In this document: positions 5,787-6,535 of the stretch, one piece after another | How the letters are laid out: each line of letters begins with the position of its first letter | Position numbering within the stretch: the stretch's first letter is position 1 | Program-made: the position numbers and the translations under genes | Notes under the pieces: generated by a model | Database searches by the model: none | The model's input: the letters and a program-made list of their open reading frames with translations, nothing else | Told to the model about the DNA's origin: nothing | Assembly (NCBI GenBank): GCA_019114645.1 | Contig: DXFC01000207.1 | Location: 1 to 6,535 of the forward strand | Length of the DNA stretch: 6,535 bases | Reading direction: 5' to 3' | DNA from: Candidatus Halomonas stercoripullorum | GTDB lineage: Bacteria > Pseudomonadota > Gammaproteobacteria > Pseudomonadales > Halomonadaceae

Positions 5787-6535
5787 ATGCTCATCGACGC
5801 TCACTGTCATCTTGATTTCGCTGATTTCGATCATGACCGCGAGGCGATGTTCGAGCGGGCCAGGGAGGCGGGAGTGGAGCATTTCATGGTGCCGGGTACC
5901 ATCCGCGCATACTGGCCCCGGGTGCTGGCGCTGGGTGCCGCACGCGATGACGTCAGCATCAGTCTGGGGCTGCATCCTGGCTTCATGGATGAGCATGGCG
6001 ATGGGGACGTCGAGGCATTGGCCGGCATGCTGGATGCGCACCCTGAGGTGCGGGCGCTGGGCGAGTGCGGTATCGATGCGCGTTTTGAAGAGACGCTGGA
6101 AGCGCAATGGGAGTTGTTCGATGCGCAGCTGCGCCTGGCCAAGGCGCGTCAGTTGCCGGTGGTGATCCATTGCGTACGCGCCAACGACAAGGTGTCCAAG
6201 CGCCTGCGCCAGCTCGACCTGCCGGCCGGTGGCTTGATCCACGCCTTTGCCGGCTCGCCGGAGCAGGCGTGGAAATTCAACGACCTCGGCTTTGTGGTGG
6301 GGTTGGGTGGCGCGGTAACCTATGAACGGGCCCAGCGCCTGTGGCGGGCGGTAAAGCGCCTGCCCGAGGATGGCTTCGTGCTTGAGACCGATAGCCCCGA
6401 TATGCCGTTGTGTGGTTATCAGCGGCAACGCAATGAGCCGGCACGCATTGTCGAGGTATGCGAAATGGTAGCCAAGTTGCGTAATGAAGACCCCGTCACC
6501 ATCGCCGCGCAGAGCACGGCGAATGTGAGGCGAGT
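5787..6535 (+). CDS. TatD-family metal-dependent hydrolase (YjjV-like), 3' end missing
   Basis: This is the first 249 residues of a TatD-family TIM-barrel hydrolase, running off the right edge with probably only the last 10-20 residues missing. Metal ligands are visible in order: H6 and H8 in IDAHCHLD, E93 in GECGID, H128 in VIHCVRANDK, H152 in IHAFAGS, and D202 in LETDSPDMPL. Relatives are divalent-metal DNases or 3'-exonucleases; others have uncertain substrates. The sequence looks closer to E. coli YjjV than to TatD itself because of GLHPGFMDEH (61-70), the AGSPEQ segment and ETDSPDMPLCG, a judgment from memory. TGAGGT (5776-5781) gives 5-nt spacing to the ATG. It follows mscL after 28 bp with no hairpin between, so it likely belongs to the prfC-mscL transcript. 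Confidence 0.92.
   Translation, partial: MLIDAHCHLDFADFDHDREAMFERAREAGVEHFMVPGTIRAYWPRVLALGAARDDVSISLGLHPGFMDEHGDGDVEALAGMLDAHPEVRALGECGIDARFEETLEAQWELFDAQLRLAKARQLPVVIHCVRANDKVSKRLRQLDLPAGGLIHAFAGSPEQAWKFNDLGFVVGLGGAVTYERAQRLWRAVKRLPEDGFVLETDSPDMPLCGYQRQRNEPARIVEVCEMVAKLRNEDPVTIAAQSTANVRR

Noticed and set aside
5574..6428. A 284-codon minus-strand open frame across the end of mscL and most of the tatD-like gene
   Set aside because: It is antisense to two well-supported genes, has no known motifs, and shows the His/Gln/Arg-rich composition of an antisense shadow.

Overview
The window looks like a core chromosomal segment from a moderately GC-rich gammaproteobacterium. I suggest a marine or halophilic member such as Halomonas or a relative. 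This is inference from three things: the E. coli/Pseudomonas-like RF3 and MscL sequences, a RegBA/PrrBA-type redox two-component pair, and a D-3-hydroxybutyrate dehydrogenase of the kind found in polyhydroxybutyrate-using bacteria. No tRNA, rRNA, CRISPR array, insertion sequence or phage gene is visible. Coding density is high, and all gaps are 110 bp or shorter.

Layout, left to right. (1) The 5' part of an inositol-monophosphatase-family gene runs leftward and is cut by the window edge just after its DPIDG metal motif. (2) Divergent from it is a small rightward gene (371-814) whose protein resembles the HybE family of [NiFe]-hydrogenase chaperones, with no hydrogenase gene in view. (3) A rightward SDR gene (906-1679) is 3-hydroxybutyrate dehydrogenase, with its catalytic and most substrate-binding residues recognisable. 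(4) Convergent with it is a leftward two-gene operon, a RegB/PrrB-like membrane histidine kinase (3522-2260) followed 13 bp later by a RegA/PrrA-like response regulator with a Fis-type helix-turn-helix (2246-1707). (5) A 110-bp divergent region separates this from a rightward cluster: prfC (RF3), mscL, and a TatD-family metal-dependent hydrolase cut by the right edge.

How the genes relate. The kinase and regulator form one signalling unit that probably reads quinone-pool or thiol redox state. A ketone-body/PHB dehydrogenase using NAD(H) and a HybE-like protein lie nearby, which fits redox metabolism, but the window shows no direct regulatory link. prfC, mscL and the tatD-like gene are tightly spaced on one strand with no visible terminator between them, and are probably cotranscribed.

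No clearly new multi-gene system is present. The items most worth a second look are the MscL with a C-terminal four-cysteine zinc-ribbon-like module, the orphan HybE-like protein, an extra cysteine inside the quinone-binding motif of the RegB-like kinase, and an ATG-TAA start-stop element just upstream of the release-factor gene prfC.
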